A stretch of DNA of 64,000 nucleotides from VBDM01 sp049802235 (GCA_049802235.1 JBARMB010000107.1:146325-210324), one strand, 5' to 3'. Shown: positions 8,530 through 18,550, numbered from the stretch's first letter. Notes: generated by a model not told the origin, from the letters alone. Translations and numbers: made by a program.

Positions 8530-9307
8530 CCGCCGCAGGCCGCCCCCGGGCCGGATCGAACCAGTCCAGCTTGCGCCGCAACTTGACGACCTCGCCGACG
8601 ATGATCAGCGTGGGCGGCACGATGCGTGCCTGCTGCGCTCGCTGCGGGAGCGTCTTCAGCGTTCCCTCGACGACGCGTTGCCGAGGCGTCGTTCCCCGCT
8701 GCACCACGGCGGCCGGCGTGTCGGGGGAACATCCATGCGCGATGAGCTCGCGGCACAGCGTCGGCAACCCGAGCAGCCCCATATAGACGACCACCGTCTG
8801 GTGGGGACGTGCAAGCGCCCGCCAGTCGAGATCCATCCGTCCTTCCTTGAGATGGCCGGCAACCAGAATGCAGCTGCTGGCGTGGTCGCGGTGCGTGAGC
8901 GGGATGCCGGCATAGGCTGAAACGCCCGAGGCGGCGGTAATGCCCGGCACGATTTCGAAAGGCACCCCGTTCTCGGCCAGCGCTTCGGCTTCCTCGCCGC
9001 CGCGCCCGAAAATGAACGGGTCACCGCCCTTCAACCTGACCACCAACTTCCCCTCAGAGGCGAGCCGCACCAGCAGCGCGTTGATCTGCCCCTGACTCAT
9101 CGTATGGTTGCCGCGCTCCTTGCCGGCGTAGATGCGCTGTGCTTCGGAACGAGCCAAATCAAGGATTTCAGGCGCAACCAGATGATCGTGGACGATCACA
9201 TCGGCCCGCTGGATCAGGCGCAGCGCGCGCACGGTCAGCAGATCCGGATCCCCCGGACCGGCACCGACCAGATACACCGCACCGCGTTGGCGTTCGGAAT
9301 CGGTCAT
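8462..9307 (-). CDS. cobA: uroporphyrinogen-III C-methyltransferase (SUMT)
   Basis: 281 aa from the ATG preceded by GAGAAGG; an upstream ATG at 9328 lacks this signal. Motifs of the SAM-dependent precorrin methylases are complete: VGAGPGDPDLLTVRAL at the N-terminus, GDPFIFGRGGEEAEAL, and VPGITAASGVSAYAGIPLTHR. It makes precorrin-2, the first committed step to sirohaem and cobalamin. It lacks the CysG oxidase/ferrochelatase domains. Lying directly after dsrN at the end of the dsr operon, it probably supplies sirohaem for DsrAB. The C-terminus overlaps the narL-like gene tail to tail. Confidence 0.95.
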   Translation of the reverse strand: MTDSERQRGAVYLVGAGPGDPDLLTVRALRLIQRADVIVHDHLVAPEILDLARSEAQRIYAGKERGNHTMSQGQINALLVRLASEGKLVVRLKGGDPFIFGRGGEEAEALAENGVPFEIVPGITAASGVSAYAGIPLTHRDHASSCILVAGHLKEGRMDLDWRALARPHQTVVVYMGLLGLPTLCRELIAHGCSPDTPAAVVQRGTTPRQRVVEGTLKTLPQRAQQARIVPPTLIIVGEVVKLRRKLDWFDPARGRPAAAISEERNEVPPQTRLPRRAMSD

Positions 9308-9317
9308 TGCCGCCTTC

Positions 9318-10724
9318 TCACGAGACACTCACAGTGTACCCGACGTGCGGGCTTCGGGCGGCGGCGCATTGCCGCACGAAGGCGACGAACCGTCCCGCCC
9401 AATCATATCCGGCGCAGGACCGAAAATGACTGTAGCAGGCGAGGACATTCTTGTGGACGATGCCGTCGTGCGCCCCGTCGGCGCCGTGGCCGCGCAACAC
9501 CCGGTACGAAAATACGGTGGCGGGATCCAGGTGCTCCAGCCCGGAATAATGGAACTCGTGCGCCGGAATTTCCCCCGCCGGCGCCTGACCGGCGGCCCGC
9601 CAGGGATGTGCGGATGTTTCCTGCAGGCGCACATAGCCGCGTCCGACGGGCTTGTCGTGCATGACGATGTCGGCGGGCAGGGCGCCGACCATGCGGTGCG
9701 CCTTGCCTCGCCAGCTGATCGAGCGCGCCAGATACATCAGGCCGCCGCATTCCGCGTAGACGGGAAGGCCGGCTTCGATCGCCTGCAGCAGATCGTGGCG
9801 CAGCCCGGCATTCGCCTCCAGTTCGCCGGCAAGTCGTTCCGGGAAACCGCCGCCGATGAATACGCCGTCCACCGCTGGCAGGCGCCGATCGGACAGTGTA
9901 TCGAAAGGCACGATCACGGCGCCGGCGCGTTCCAGCGCTTCCAGATCGTCGTGGTAGTAAAACCCGAAGGCCCGATCCCGCGCCAGCCCGATGCGCACCG
10001 GTTCCGCAGTGGCGCTGCTCTGCAGCGGTGGCGCGACCGGCGGAGGCGTCGCCGTAAGGGCGAGCAGCCGGGCGATATCCACTTGCAGGCCGATGACTTC
10101 GGCGAGCCTGGCGATATGCCGTTCGGCTGCGGTTGATTCGTTCGCGGGCATCAGCCCGAGATGACGTTCCGCGATCGTCAGAGCAGGGTCCTCGGCCACC
10201 GCCCCTATTACCGGGACGTCGGTGTAGTGCTCGATTACCGCCCGCAGCTTCGCTTCATGCCGGGCGCCGCCCAGCCGGTTCAGGATGACACCGGCGATGC
10301 GGATTGCCGGATCGAATGCCTGATAGCCGAGGATGAGCGGTGCAATGCCCCGGGTCATGCCGCGCGCATCGAGCACCAGCACCACCGGCAACTCGAGCAG
10401 CCGCGCCAGCGCGGCATTGCTGTTGCCGCCGTCGAGGTCCAGCCCGTCGTAGAGCCCTTTGTTGCCCTCGACCAGGCAAACGTTCGCAGTCGCTGCGTGA
10501 CGCGCAAACTGCAGGCGCAATTCCTCACCCGTTGACAGATTGAAATCGAGATTCCGGCAAGGACGCCCGCTGGCAAGCCCGAGCCAGATAGGATCGATGT
10601 AATCGGGCCCCTTCTTGAACGGCTGCACCGTCAGCCCCCTGCGCCGCAGTGCGGCAGCAAGCCCGATGCTGACCATGGTCTTGCCCGAGGACTTGTGCGC
10701 GGCCGAAATCAGGAAGCGGTGCAT
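9318..10724 (-). CDS. dsrN: DsrN, sirohaem amidase (cobyrinic acid a,c-diamide synthase family)
   Basis: 468 aa from ATG 10724; a TTG at 10748 overlapping the dsrP stop is an alternative. The N-terminal half is a DTBS/CbiA-type ATPase (P-loop AAHKSSGKT, FKKGPDYIDP), the C-terminal half a triad glutamine amidotransferase with the nucleophile in YAECGGLMYLA. Family members amidate carboxylates of corrinoids; DsrN is thought to produce the sirohaem amide used by DsrAB. It directly follows dsrP and precedes cobA by ten bases, matching the order in Allochromatium vinosum. Confidence 0.92.
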   Translation of the reverse strand: MHRFLISAAHKSSGKTMVSIGLAAALRRRGLTVQPFKKGPDYIDPIWLGLASGRPCRNLDFNLSTGEELRLQFARHAATANVCLVEGNKGLYDGLDLDGGNSNAALARLLELPVVLVLDARGMTRGIAPLILGYQAFDPAIRIAGVILNRLGGARHEAKLRAVIEHYTDVPVIGAVAEDPALTIAERHLGLMPANESTAAERHIARLAEVIGLQVDIARLLALTATPPPVAPPLQSSATAEPVRIGLARDRAFGFYYHDDLEALERAGAVIVPFDTLSDRRLPAVDGVFIGGGFPERLAGELEANAGLRHDLLQAIEAGLPVYAECGGLMYLARSISWRGKAHRMVGALPADIVMHDKPVGRGYVRLQETSAHPWRAAGQAPAGEIPAHEFHYSGLEHLDPATVFSYRVLRGHGADGAHDGIVHKNVLACYSHFRSCAGYDWAGRFVAFVRQCAAARSPHVGYTVSVS

Positions 10725-10744
10725 GGACGCTGCCCCGGGCCGGA

Positions 10745-11950
10745 TCAATGTTGCCCGGCCGCAGCCTCGGCTTGATCGAGACGTCGGGGAAGGAACGGCA
10801 ATACCCGCAGCGCGATGGCTACCAGGGTCGCGGCCAGAGCCACGCCGCCGATCCCGAGCAGGGCCTCGACCATGCTCGGCGCATAGGGGTGAATCTCGCC
10901 GTCGAAGAAGCTCGACGATTCCTGCATGCCGGGAAAAAGCACCAGCGGCCAGGCCTGCGCGCCGATGATGGTGACGTACATCTGCGCCAGGCCTCCGAGC
11001 GCCACGAGCGCGGCGGCGGCCACGAGCGCGGCCCGCGATCTGGCGGTCGCGGGATGGAATACCAGCACCAGCGGCAGCAAACCGCCCAGAACGATCTGGC
11101 CGCCCCAGAAAAGGAATGTGTAGACCCCGCCATCGAGAAGAATGAAGCGCTCGATACCGGCATGCCGCGCGAGATAGAGCTTGGTCAAATGGAAGATCGC
11201 GATGAAGTAAAGCGACGCGCCGACGAAGATGCCGAGCAGATTCCCGAGGCGCAAAAACAGTTCCCCGCCTAGCGGCAGGCCGTCAAAGCGACTGATCGCG
11301 ACCAGCACCAGAATGAAAAGAGCCGTTCCGTACGCAAACGAGAATGCGATGAACATCGGCGCGAGAAGCGCCGAGTCGTAGGCCTGACGCGCTACCAGGA
11401 AGCCGAAGATCGAACCCGTGCCGGTGGTCAGCACCAGCCGCCACACGAAAGACAGGAATCCGGCGAGGGTGACAAGACGGTTCAGGCCGGGATCGAGCAT
11501 GAACCACAGGTACACCGCGACGACGGCGAAAAACCCGGTGTAGAGAAAAATATTCCAGGCGAAAATCGACTGGAAGTTGAAATGCGTCATCGCCACGATC
11601 AGCCGCTCGGGCCGGCCGAGATCAAGCATCAGGACAGCCAGCCCCCCCGCGAGCAGCGCGACCGAAAGCAGCCCCGACAGCGGCGCAAGCGGCTTGTACA
11701 GTGTTCTCCCGAACACCGACGCGATGGAGGCAATGTTGAGCGCCCCCGATGCGGAAACGATCAGAAATACGGCAAATACATGCGGCATTCCCCAGACGAC
11801 CTGGTTATCCATGCCGGTGACGATATGCCCTTGCGTTTCCATGTGCAGGAACGATGCGAAGCCGAGCGCAAGCGGCACGGCCAGGCACGCAAGCAGCCAC
11901 CAGAACCGGCGACCCGGGCCGTCAAGCCGTCTGAATTCCGCTGCCTGCAT
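10745..11950 (-). CDS. dsrP: DsrP, NrfD-family membrane quinone-interacting subunit
   Basis: 401 aa with about ten hydrophobic segments over residues 20-390, of the NrfD/PsrC family. FWWLLACLAVPLALGFASF forms the first, and MDLGRPERL-like loops (LMLDLGRPERLIVAM) contain the conserved arginine. It forms the membrane part of DsrMKJOP with DsrO and probably exchanges electrons with the quinone pool. The ATG at 11950 is one base from the dsrO stop, so translation is coupled. Confidence 0.93.
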   Translation of the reverse strand: MQAAEFRRLDGPGRRFWWLLACLAVPLALGFASFLHMETQGHIVTGMDNQVVWGMPHVFAVFLIVSASGALNIASIASVFGRTLYKPLAPLSGLLSVALLAGGLAVLMLDLGRPERLIVAMTHFNFQSIFAWNIFLYTGFFAVVAVYLWFMLDPGLNRLVTLAGFLSFVWRLVLTTGTGSIFGFLVARQAYDSALLAPMFIAFSFAYGTALFILVLVAISRFDGLPLGGELFLRLGNLLGIFVGASLYFIAIFHLTKLYLARHAGIERFILLDGGVYTFLFWGGQIVLGGLLPLVLVFHPATARSRAALVAAAALVALGGLAQMYVTIIGAQAWPLVLFPGMQESSSFFDGEIHPYAPSMVEALLGIGGVALAATLVAIALRVLPFLPRRLDQAEAAAGQH

Positions 11951-11951
11951 T

Positions 11952-12692
11952 TCAGATTCCCTGGTAGCGCACACCCGGATCGAGGCCGAGATCGGCGCGT
12001 AACTGCATCGATGCTTCCCGGGCCACGCGCCGGGCAATCTCGCTCGAAGGATCGTTCAAGTCGCCGAACAACATCGCGCCATGTCCGGCCTTTTGGCAGG
12101 CCTCGACGCACGCCGGCTCGCCATCGCGGTCGATGCGATGGACGCACAGCGTGCAGCCCTCGACGCAGCCCTTGCCCCGCGGAACCTCGGGTTTCTGGTC
12201 GTCCAGATTCTCGTGCACGAACGAGCGCGCCTTGTAGGGACAGGCCATCACGCAGTAGCGGCAGCCGATGCAGGTGTGCCGGTCGACAAGCACGATGCCG
12301 TCTGCGCGCTTGAACGATGCCCCGGTGGGGCAAACATCGACACAGGGCGGATCGGCGCAATGCTGGCACATCACCGGCGCGGCATGGGTGCGTCCGGAGC
12401 GCATGTCCTTCAGCTCGACCTTGCGGATCCACTGGGCATCGGTGCGGGGATGCCCGGTATCCTTGAGACCGTTCTCCGTAGCACACGCTTTCACGCAGTC
12501 GTCGCAGCCGCTGGCGCACTTGTCCGCGTCGATCAGAAGGCCCCAGCGGACCTTGGCAGATGCCGCCTCCTCCGGCGCGCGCGCTCCGGCGATCTCGATC
12601 AGCCGGATGCCGGGCGCGAGCGCCGCACCGCCCAGGGCCGCCGCCGAGATGGCCAGAAACCCGCGCCGGCTGACGCTTGCGTCTTCGCTCAT
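11952..12692 (-). CDS. dsrO: DsrO, periplasmic ferredoxin-like [4Fe-4S] protein
   Basis: 246 aa. A Tat signal (SVSRRGFLAISAAALGGAAL) sends the folded protein to the periplasm. After it come cysteine clusters for several [4Fe-4S] centres: CASGCDDCVKAC, CQHCADPPCVDVCP, CIGCRYCVMACP and CVEGCTLCVHR. This is the PhsB/DmsB-type electron-wire fold. It links the trihaem DsrJ to the membrane protein DsrP. The ATG at 12692 overlaps the dsrJ stop by four bases; a longer frame to 12734 would lie inside dsrJ. Confidence 0.93.
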   Translation of the reverse strand: MSEDASVSRRGFLAISAAALGGAALAPGIRLIEIAGARAPEEAASAKVRWGLLIDADKCASGCDDCVKACATENGLKDTGHPRTDAQWIRKVELKDMRSGRTHAAPVMCQHCADPPCVDVCPTGASFKRADGIVLVDRHTCIGCRYCVMACPYKARSFVHENLDDQKPEVPRGKGCVEGCTLCVHRIDRDGEPACVEACQKAGHGAMLFGDLNDPSSEIARRVAREASMQLRADLGLDPGVRYQGI

Positions 12693-13135
12693 GGCTTCGC
12701 TGCCGCGGCGAGCCTCGGTCTCGAGGCGTGGCATTCGAAGCAGTCCGGCGCGATGCCCGCGTAGGCGTGGCAGCTCTGGCAGAAGCCCTGCTCACCCAGT
12801 ACGCTGCCGGTTTTTTTGCTCGCATGGCACTCGACGCAAGCGCTCAGGCTGTATTGACGCGTGCGGATGCCCTCGTGCACGGTCCTGTCGCGCTGATGCT
12901 TGAGCATTTCCGGATGCTCGCGCCGCATGACTTGCGTGTCCGCCACGCACTGCCCCGGCCTCTCGATGGCGATGGTTGGCTTCGGCGTTCGGTCGGCGGC
13001 GAACGCAAGCGCAGGCAGCAGCAGCACGAGCAACGCCAATCCCTCCCACGCCCCCTTTTTCAAAGCGAGGGGCGGCGTTTGCCCCTTTTCCGCAAAAAGG
13101 GGGCCGCACGAAGCGCGGGGGGATTTTCGGCGCAT
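12689..13135 (-). CDS. dsrJ: DsrJ, trihaem cytochrome c with repeat-derived N-terminus
   Basis: 148 aa. Three CxxCH haem sites are visible at residues 100-104 (CVECH), 119-123 (CQSCH) and 132-136 (CFECH), and Cys63 in GQCVADTQVMRR matches the unusual cysteine haem ligand of this family. The hydrophobic segment LALLVLLLPALAFA (residues 33-46) is the signal or anchor. Residues about 11-29 are encoded by a CCCCTTTT/AAAAGGGG hairpin repeat, so the N-terminal charged region is not ancestral. The ATG is one base past the dsrL stop. DsrJ is a periplasmic-facing part of DsrMKJOP. Confidence 0.88.
   Translation of the reverse strand: MRRKSPRASCGPLFAEKGQTPPLALKKGAWEGLALLVLLLPALAFAADRTPKPTIAIERPGQCVADTQVMRREHPEMLKHQRDRTVHEGIRTRQYSLSACVECHASKKTGSVLGEQGFCQSCHAYAGIAPDCFECHASRPRLAAAAKP
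13050..13103. repeat. double-hairpin repeat inside the 5' end of dsrJ
   Basis: Two adjacent imperfect palindromes: CCCCCTTTTTC followed by GAGGGG at 13051-13072, and CCCCTTTT (13082-13089) pairing with AAAAGGGG (13095-13102). This kind of sequence is scattered in many proteobacterial genomes as a short repeat. It is in frame with dsrJ and supplies part of its N-terminus. Confidence 0.6.
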
Positions 13136-13136
13136 G

Positions 13137-15098
13137 CTACTCGCCCAGCCCCATCTTGATGTAGCCGGTCGGGCACACGTCCATGCAGATGTGGCAGCCG
13201 ATGCAGCGGTCGTAGTCGGTATACACGTAGCGACCAATGGTCGATTGCGCCTTTGGCGTCTTTTTCACCGCGGTCTGCGGGCAATAGACGACGCAGTTGT
13301 CGCACTCGAAGCACAGCCCGCAACTCATGCAGCGCTTGGCCTCGGCCTGCGCCTGCGCCTCGGCGAGCGCGACGATGCGTTCCTCGAAGTTGCCGAGCGC
13401 GCTTTTTTCGTCGAGCGTGATGGTCTTGCGCCGGTTGCGCGGGGTGAACGGGAAATGGCCGAGAAACAGCTCGGTGTGCGGAATCACGTAGCGGTCGGAG
13501 CGGTTCTCGTAGTTGTGCACGGCGACGTTGGCGCTGTCGGTGCCGCGCAGCGGCTCGTGGGTTTCCCCAACCTTGAGGCCCTTTTCCACCAGCTTGCGCA
13601 TGAGATCGAAGTGATGCACGTCGATCTTCGGGCGCTTCTCCAGTTCTTCGCCGGCCAGGAAGCGGTCGATGCCCTCGGCGGCGATGGCGCCGTGGCCGAT
13701 TGCCGTGGTCAGCAGGTGCGGCCGCACGATGTCGCCGCCGACGAACACGCCCTGCTTGCCGGTGACCTGATAATTCTTGTCCGCGGCGACCGCGCCCTTG
13801 CCGTTGTCGAATTCCTCCAGGCCGGAGAAATCCACCGCCTGGCCAACGGCCGAGACGATGAGGTCCGCGGCGATATCCTCCTCGGTGCCGTCTATTTTCT
13901 TGATTTCGAGCCGCCCGCCGACGAATTTAGCTTCGCATCGGGCCACGCGCAGCGCTGTGGCGCGGCCGTTGGCCGAGCGCACCACCGCGACCGGCATCAG
14001 GCCCCCGCGGATGGCGATGCCCTCGGCCCGCGCCTGCTCGATCTCGTGCTTGTTGGCCTGCATCTTGTCGATCGCAAATACGGAGGTAAGCGTCACTTCG
14101 GCGCCCTGCTTGGCGGAAATTTCGGCGACGTCGTGCGCCATGTGACCGGCGATGGCGTGCTCCGGGCGGTCCGTCTCGTGCGTCTGCTCGATGTGGCCGA
14201 GGCGCCGCGCCACCGTGGCGACGTCGATCGACGTATCGCCGCCGCCCACCACCACGACGCGCTTGCCGACGTGGCGCATGCGGCCGTCGTTGAAGGCGCG
14301 CAGGAACGCGGTCGCAGTGACGATGTTGGGCGCTTCATTCCCCGGGCAGGGCAGCGCACGGCCCGCCTGCGCGCCGAGACCGAGAAACACGGCATCGAAC
14401 CCGGCGCGGATCTGCTCCATCGTGACATGCGTGCCGACGCGGCAGTTCATGCGCGTTTTCACGCCGAGATCGAGAATGCGCCTGATCTCCGCGTCGAGCA
14501 CCTCGCGCGGCGTGCGGAACCCCGGAATGCCGTAGCGCATCATGCCGCCGAGCTCGGCGTGCTCATCGAAGATGGTGACCTCATGTCCTTTGCGCGCGAG
14601 CTGGTAGGCCGCGGACAGTCCGGCCGGTCCGCCGCCGATCACGGCGACCTTCCTGCCGGTCGTGGCTGCAGGCTTCTCGTAAACGAAGTTTTTCGCGATC
14701 GCGTTGTCGCCGATGAAGTGCTCGACCGAATTGATGCCGACGAAATCCTCGACCTGGTTGCGGTTGCAGCCGGATTCGCACGGCGCCGGGCAGACGCGCC
14801 CCATCACCGAAGGAAAGGGATTGGCGTCGGTGAGGCGGCGGAAGGCGTACTCCTGCCAGCTCATCGGATTCTGGCCCGCGGGCGGCTTCTCGATGCCGCG
14901 CACGATGTTGAGGTAGCTGCGGATGTCCTCGCCCGCGGGGCAGCTGCCCTGGCAGGGCGGCGTCGCCTGCACGTAGGTCGGGCACTTGTGCGAGTGATCG
15001 GCGTCGAAAATCTTGTCCTGCCAGCGTTTCCATTGGGCATCGCCTTCGCGGAAACGGCGGAAGGTCAGGTTGGTGGATTGTTCGGTCGCGTTTGACAT
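13137..15098 (-). CDS. dsrL: DsrL, NAD(P)-dependent iron-sulfur flavoprotein
   Basis: 653 aa. The N-terminal helical domain carries cysteines in CPTYVQATPPCQGSCP and CPAPCESGCNR. The centre has two Rossmann folds of the GltD small-subunit type: VAVIGGGPAGLSAAYQLAR (FAD) and VVVVGGGDTSIDVATVARR (NAD(P)). The C-terminus has two ferredoxin motifs, CMSCGLCFECDNC and CIGCHICMDVCP. In reverse Dsr pathways DsrL couples DsrAB to pyridine nucleotides and is required for sulfur-globule oxidation. Its presence, with DsrEFH, marks this as the oxidative pathway. It starts nine bases after dsrK. Confidence 0.95.
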   Translation of the reverse strand: MSNATEQSTNLTFRRFREGDAQWKRWQDKIFDADHSHKCPTYVQATPPCQGSCPAGEDIRSYLNIVRGIEKPPAGQNPMSWQEYAFRRLTDANPFPSVMGRVCPAPCESGCNRNQVEDFVGINSVEHFIGDNAIAKNFVYEKPAATTGRKVAVIGGGPAGLSAAYQLARKGHEVTIFDEHAELGGMMRYGIPGFRTPREVLDAEIRRILDLGVKTRMNCRVGTHVTMEQIRAGFDAVFLGLGAQAGRALPCPGNEAPNIVTATAFLRAFNDGRMRHVGKRVVVVGGGDTSIDVATVARRLGHIEQTHETDRPEHAIAGHMAHDVAEISAKQGAEVTLTSVFAIDKMQANKHEIEQARAEGIAIRGGLMPVAVVRSANGRATALRVARCEAKFVGGRLEIKKIDGTEEDIAADLIVSAVGQAVDFSGLEEFDNGKGAVAADKNYQVTGKQGVFVGGDIVRPHLLTTAIGHGAIAAEGIDRFLAGEELEKRPKIDVHHFDLMRKLVEKGLKVGETHEPLRGTDSANVAVHNYENRSDRYVIPHTELFLGHFPFTPRNRRKTITLDEKSALGNFEERIVALAEAQAQAEAKRCMSCGLCFECDNCVVYCPQTAVKKTPKAQSTIGRYVYTDYDRCIGCHICMDVCPTGYIKMGLGE

Positions 15099-15107
15099 CG
15101 ATTTCTC

Positions 15108-16601
<1,494 letters not shown>

Positions 16602-16605
16602 GGCG

Positions 16606-17349
16606 TTACCTAAGAGACTTCGCCTTTTCCAGCTCGGCGGCCCACGGCGCGAGATGGCGCACTTCGCGTGGATTGTCGGCCTGGTTGCGCCCGGGACTGA
16701 AGAACACGCCCGGCGCGTGCAGCAGCTTCGAGTACGGGAAAATCGCGATCAGCAGCGCGACCAGCGTGAGGTGCACGAACAGCCCCGGGTGCGTCGGCAG
16801 CGGCTGCCAGTCGAACACCATCAGGCCGAGAAAGAACGCCTTCACCGCGACGATGTCGGTGTGGTTCGCGAATTTCATCAGCAGCCCCGATGCGCCGATG
16901 GCCAGGATCAGCGCGAGCATCAGATGATCCGAGGGCGTGGAGATATAGCGGATGCGCTCCACCAGGAATCGCCGCGCCCACAGGCCGGCGAGACCCGCCA
17001 CCAGCGCGAAGCCGCCGTAGATGCCGAACGGCTGGATCCAGCCGACCCAGAACCACACCGGCTCGGTGAAGTAGCGCAGGTGCCGCGCCAGCACCAGCAG
17101 CAGCGCGACATGGAACATCCAGCCGAACAGCCAGATCCAGAGGTTTGCCTTGAACAGGCTCTCGAACAGCGTCACCTCGCGGAACATCCGCAGCACCACG
17201 CCGCTCGCGGTCGTCGGGGCGGGCGTGGTCGGGATCTTGAGCGGCACCGGGGTACGGGCATAGTCGTAAATGCGCCAGGCAAGCCCGGTCACGCACAACA
17301 AAGTTGCGGCGTAGAACAGCAGCGCGAAAAAGAGGGTTGCCACTGTCAT
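16606..17349 (-). CDS. dsrM: DsrM, NarI-like cytochrome b subunit
   Basis: 247 aa with about five to six membrane helices (FFALLFYAATLLCVTGLAW; LWIWLFGWMFHVALLLVLA; LALILAIGASGLLMKF; LFVHLTLVALLIAIFPY). Histidines in these helices suit two b haems. It forms the membrane electron module with DsrK. The ATG lies inside the terminal AATGAC of a short inverted-repeat element that fills the gap to dsrC, and no Shine-Dalgarno sequence is visible upstream. Confidence 0.92.
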   Translation of the reverse strand: MTVATLFFALLFYAATLLCVTGLAWRIYDYARTPVPLKIPTTPAPTTASGVVLRMFREVTLFESLFKANLWIWLFGWMFHVALLLVLARHLRYFTEPVWFWVGWIQPFGIYGGFALVAGLAGLWARRFLVERIRYISTPSDHLMLALILAIGASGLLMKFANHTDIVAVKAFFLGLMVFDWQPLPTHPGLFVHLTLVALLIAIFPYSKLLHAPGVFFSPGRNQADNPREVRHLAPWAAELEKAKSLR

Positions 17350-17416
17350 TGCGAAAAACGCTGATCCGGATCACCTCCCGCTTTCGCGGGAGGAGCGGCT
17401 GCGCGTCCGGAATGAC
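17345..17416. repeat. short inverted-repeat element between dsrC and dsrM
   Basis: The element is bounded by GTCATT (17345-17350) and AATGAC (17411-17416) and has at its centre a perfect 8-bp stem, CCTCCCGC (17374-17381) with GCGGGAGG (17386-17393). On the transcribed minus strand the loop is GAAA, a stable tetraloop type. It resembles the GTCATTCCCGC... repeat at 50960. It may act as an RNA processing or attenuation site separating abundant dsrC from dsrM. Confidence 0.65.
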
Positions 17417-17446
17417 GTCTCACTTGGCCGCGGGTTTCACCCGCGC

Positions 17447-17779
17447 TCAGACGCAACCGGTCGGCTTGGGCAGGCCGGCAATCTTGCAGGCCTGTTTCGC
17501 CGGTCCATAGGGAAACAGCTCGTAGAGATACTGGCTGTTGCCTTTTTCGGAGCCGAGCTTCTTGCCGATCGCCTTGGTGAGCACCCGCACCGCCGGTGCG
17601 ATCTGAAATTCGTTGTAATACTCGCGCAGGAAATTGATGACTTCCCAGTGATTCGGAGTCATTTCGAGATTCTCCTGCTTGGCAATGGTGCCGGCGATGT
17701 CTTCGTTCCAGTCCGAGAGGTTGACGAGATACCCTTCCTCGTCCGTCTCGATCGTCTTGCCGCCTACTTCGATAGCCAT
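17447..17779 (-). CDS. dsrC: DsrC, sulfur-carrier substrate of DsrAB and DsrK
   Basis: 110 aa from the ATG that follows AAGGAG by six bases (a GTG two codons earlier is less likely). The hallmark flexible C-terminus is intact: Cys98 and Cys109 in ACKIAGLPKPTGCV, both needed for trisulfide chemistry. The N-terminal MAIEVGGKTIETDEEGYL is the family signature. It lies between dsrH and dsrM in canonical order. A hairpin element follows the gene. Confidence 0.97.
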   Translation of the reverse strand: MAIEVGGKTIETDEEGYLVNLSDWNEDIAGTIAKQENLEMTPNHWEVINFLREYYNEFQIAPAVRVLTKAIGKKLGSEKGNSQYLYELFPYGPAKQACKIAGLPKPTGCV

Positions 17780-17798
17780 ATGCACTCCTTTGATGTCG

Positions 17799-18101
17799 CT
17801 ACAGCCAGGATTGGCAGGTGCTGTGCTTCGCCACCAGGTCGACGAAGCCGCCGTAGTCCACGAGCTTCACGCCCTCGGTGGCCGCATTTGCCATGCCCCG
17901 CGCCTCCAGGTCAGGCGTCAGAACATAGATTTCAAGGCGCGCCATCGCCGCACACAGCTTGGCTTCCGCCGCGCCGCCGCGCGTGGCGGCATAGACGCCG
18001 TCCTCGATCAGAAGCACGGCTCCGCCTGCCTGCGCCGTCTCGAGGCAGCTGTCGAGCGCATTGCGTTCGGTCGGGGACTTGTTGACGATGTGCAGCACCA
18101 T
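17799..18101 (-). CDS. dsrH: DsrH, subunit of the DsrEFH sulfurtransferase
   Basis: 100 aa, the usual size for DsrH/TusB. MVLHIVNKSPTERNALDSCL contains the conserved Cys19, and AGGAVLLIEDGVYAAT is typical of the fold. The ATG is preceded by AAGGA. A longer frame to 18146 lacks homology. DsrEFH forms a cytoplasmic hexamer that passes persulfide sulfur to DsrC. Confidence 0.93.
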   Translation of the reverse strand: MVLHIVNKSPTERNALDSCLETAQAGGAVLLIEDGVYAATRGGAAEAKLCAAMARLEIYVLTPDLEARGMANAATEGVKLVDYGGFVDLVAKHSTCQSWL

Positions 18102-18143
18102 GTTCCTTAGTTTCCAAGATTTATTTCTGACCCGGGGGATATG

Positions 18144-18163
18144 CAAGGGGGCGTGCCCCCTTG
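18144..18163. other. perfect 9-bp hairpin between dsrF and dsrH
   Basis: CAAGGGGGC and GCCCCCTTG flank a two-base centre. No U-run follows on the transcribed minus strand, so it is not a standard terminator. It lies 12 bases past the dsrF stop. Confidence 0.6.
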
Positions 18164-18175
18164 TTCAAACCCCTG

Positions 18176-18550
18176 TCAGAAGCTGAACAGCACGTCCTGC
18201 CGCTCCATCAGCTTGCCCAGATCGGCGCGCGATACCACCTCTACCGGCACGCACATGTCATCGGCGGTAAGGCCTCGCGCCTTGAGCGACTCCTGCTCCA
18301 CGTACAGCTTGGTGACGTCGTAGTCCTCCAGCGCCCGGTAGGTGGGCTGGAAGTTCTTCATCTCGATGCCCTTGGTCTGGTGCCCCTTTTTCAGCTGGTA
18401 GACCCCGTCGTCCAGGAACGCCAGCGACACGTCCTGGTCGAAGGCCGCCGCAATCAGCACCACCTCCAGCGACTCCAGCGCGTAAATGGTGCCGTACGGC
18501 GCCTTGCGGTTGACGTACATGAACTTCTTGATCTGGCCGTGCTCGCTCAT
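18176..18550 (-). CDS. dsrF: DsrF, subunit of the DsrEFH sulfurtransferase
   Basis: 124 aa. KKFMYVNRKAPYGTIYALES at the N-terminus and AFDQDVSLAFLDDGVYQL are characteristic of DsrF/TusC. It has one cysteine, in DDMCVPVEVV. It forms the heterohexamer with DsrE and DsrH. The ATG lies ten bases after the dsrE stop. Confidence 0.93.
   Translation of the reverse strand: MSEHGQIKKFMYVNRKAPYGTIYALESLEVVLIAAAFDQDVSLAFLDDGVYQLKKGHQTKGIEMKNFQPTYRALEDYDVTKLYVEQESLKARGLTADDMCVPVEVVSRADLGKLMERQDVLFSF

Noticed and set aside
18144..18163. Intrinsic terminator between dsrF and dsrH
   Set aside because: The hairpin is strong but no T-run follows on the transcribed strand, and the operon continues.
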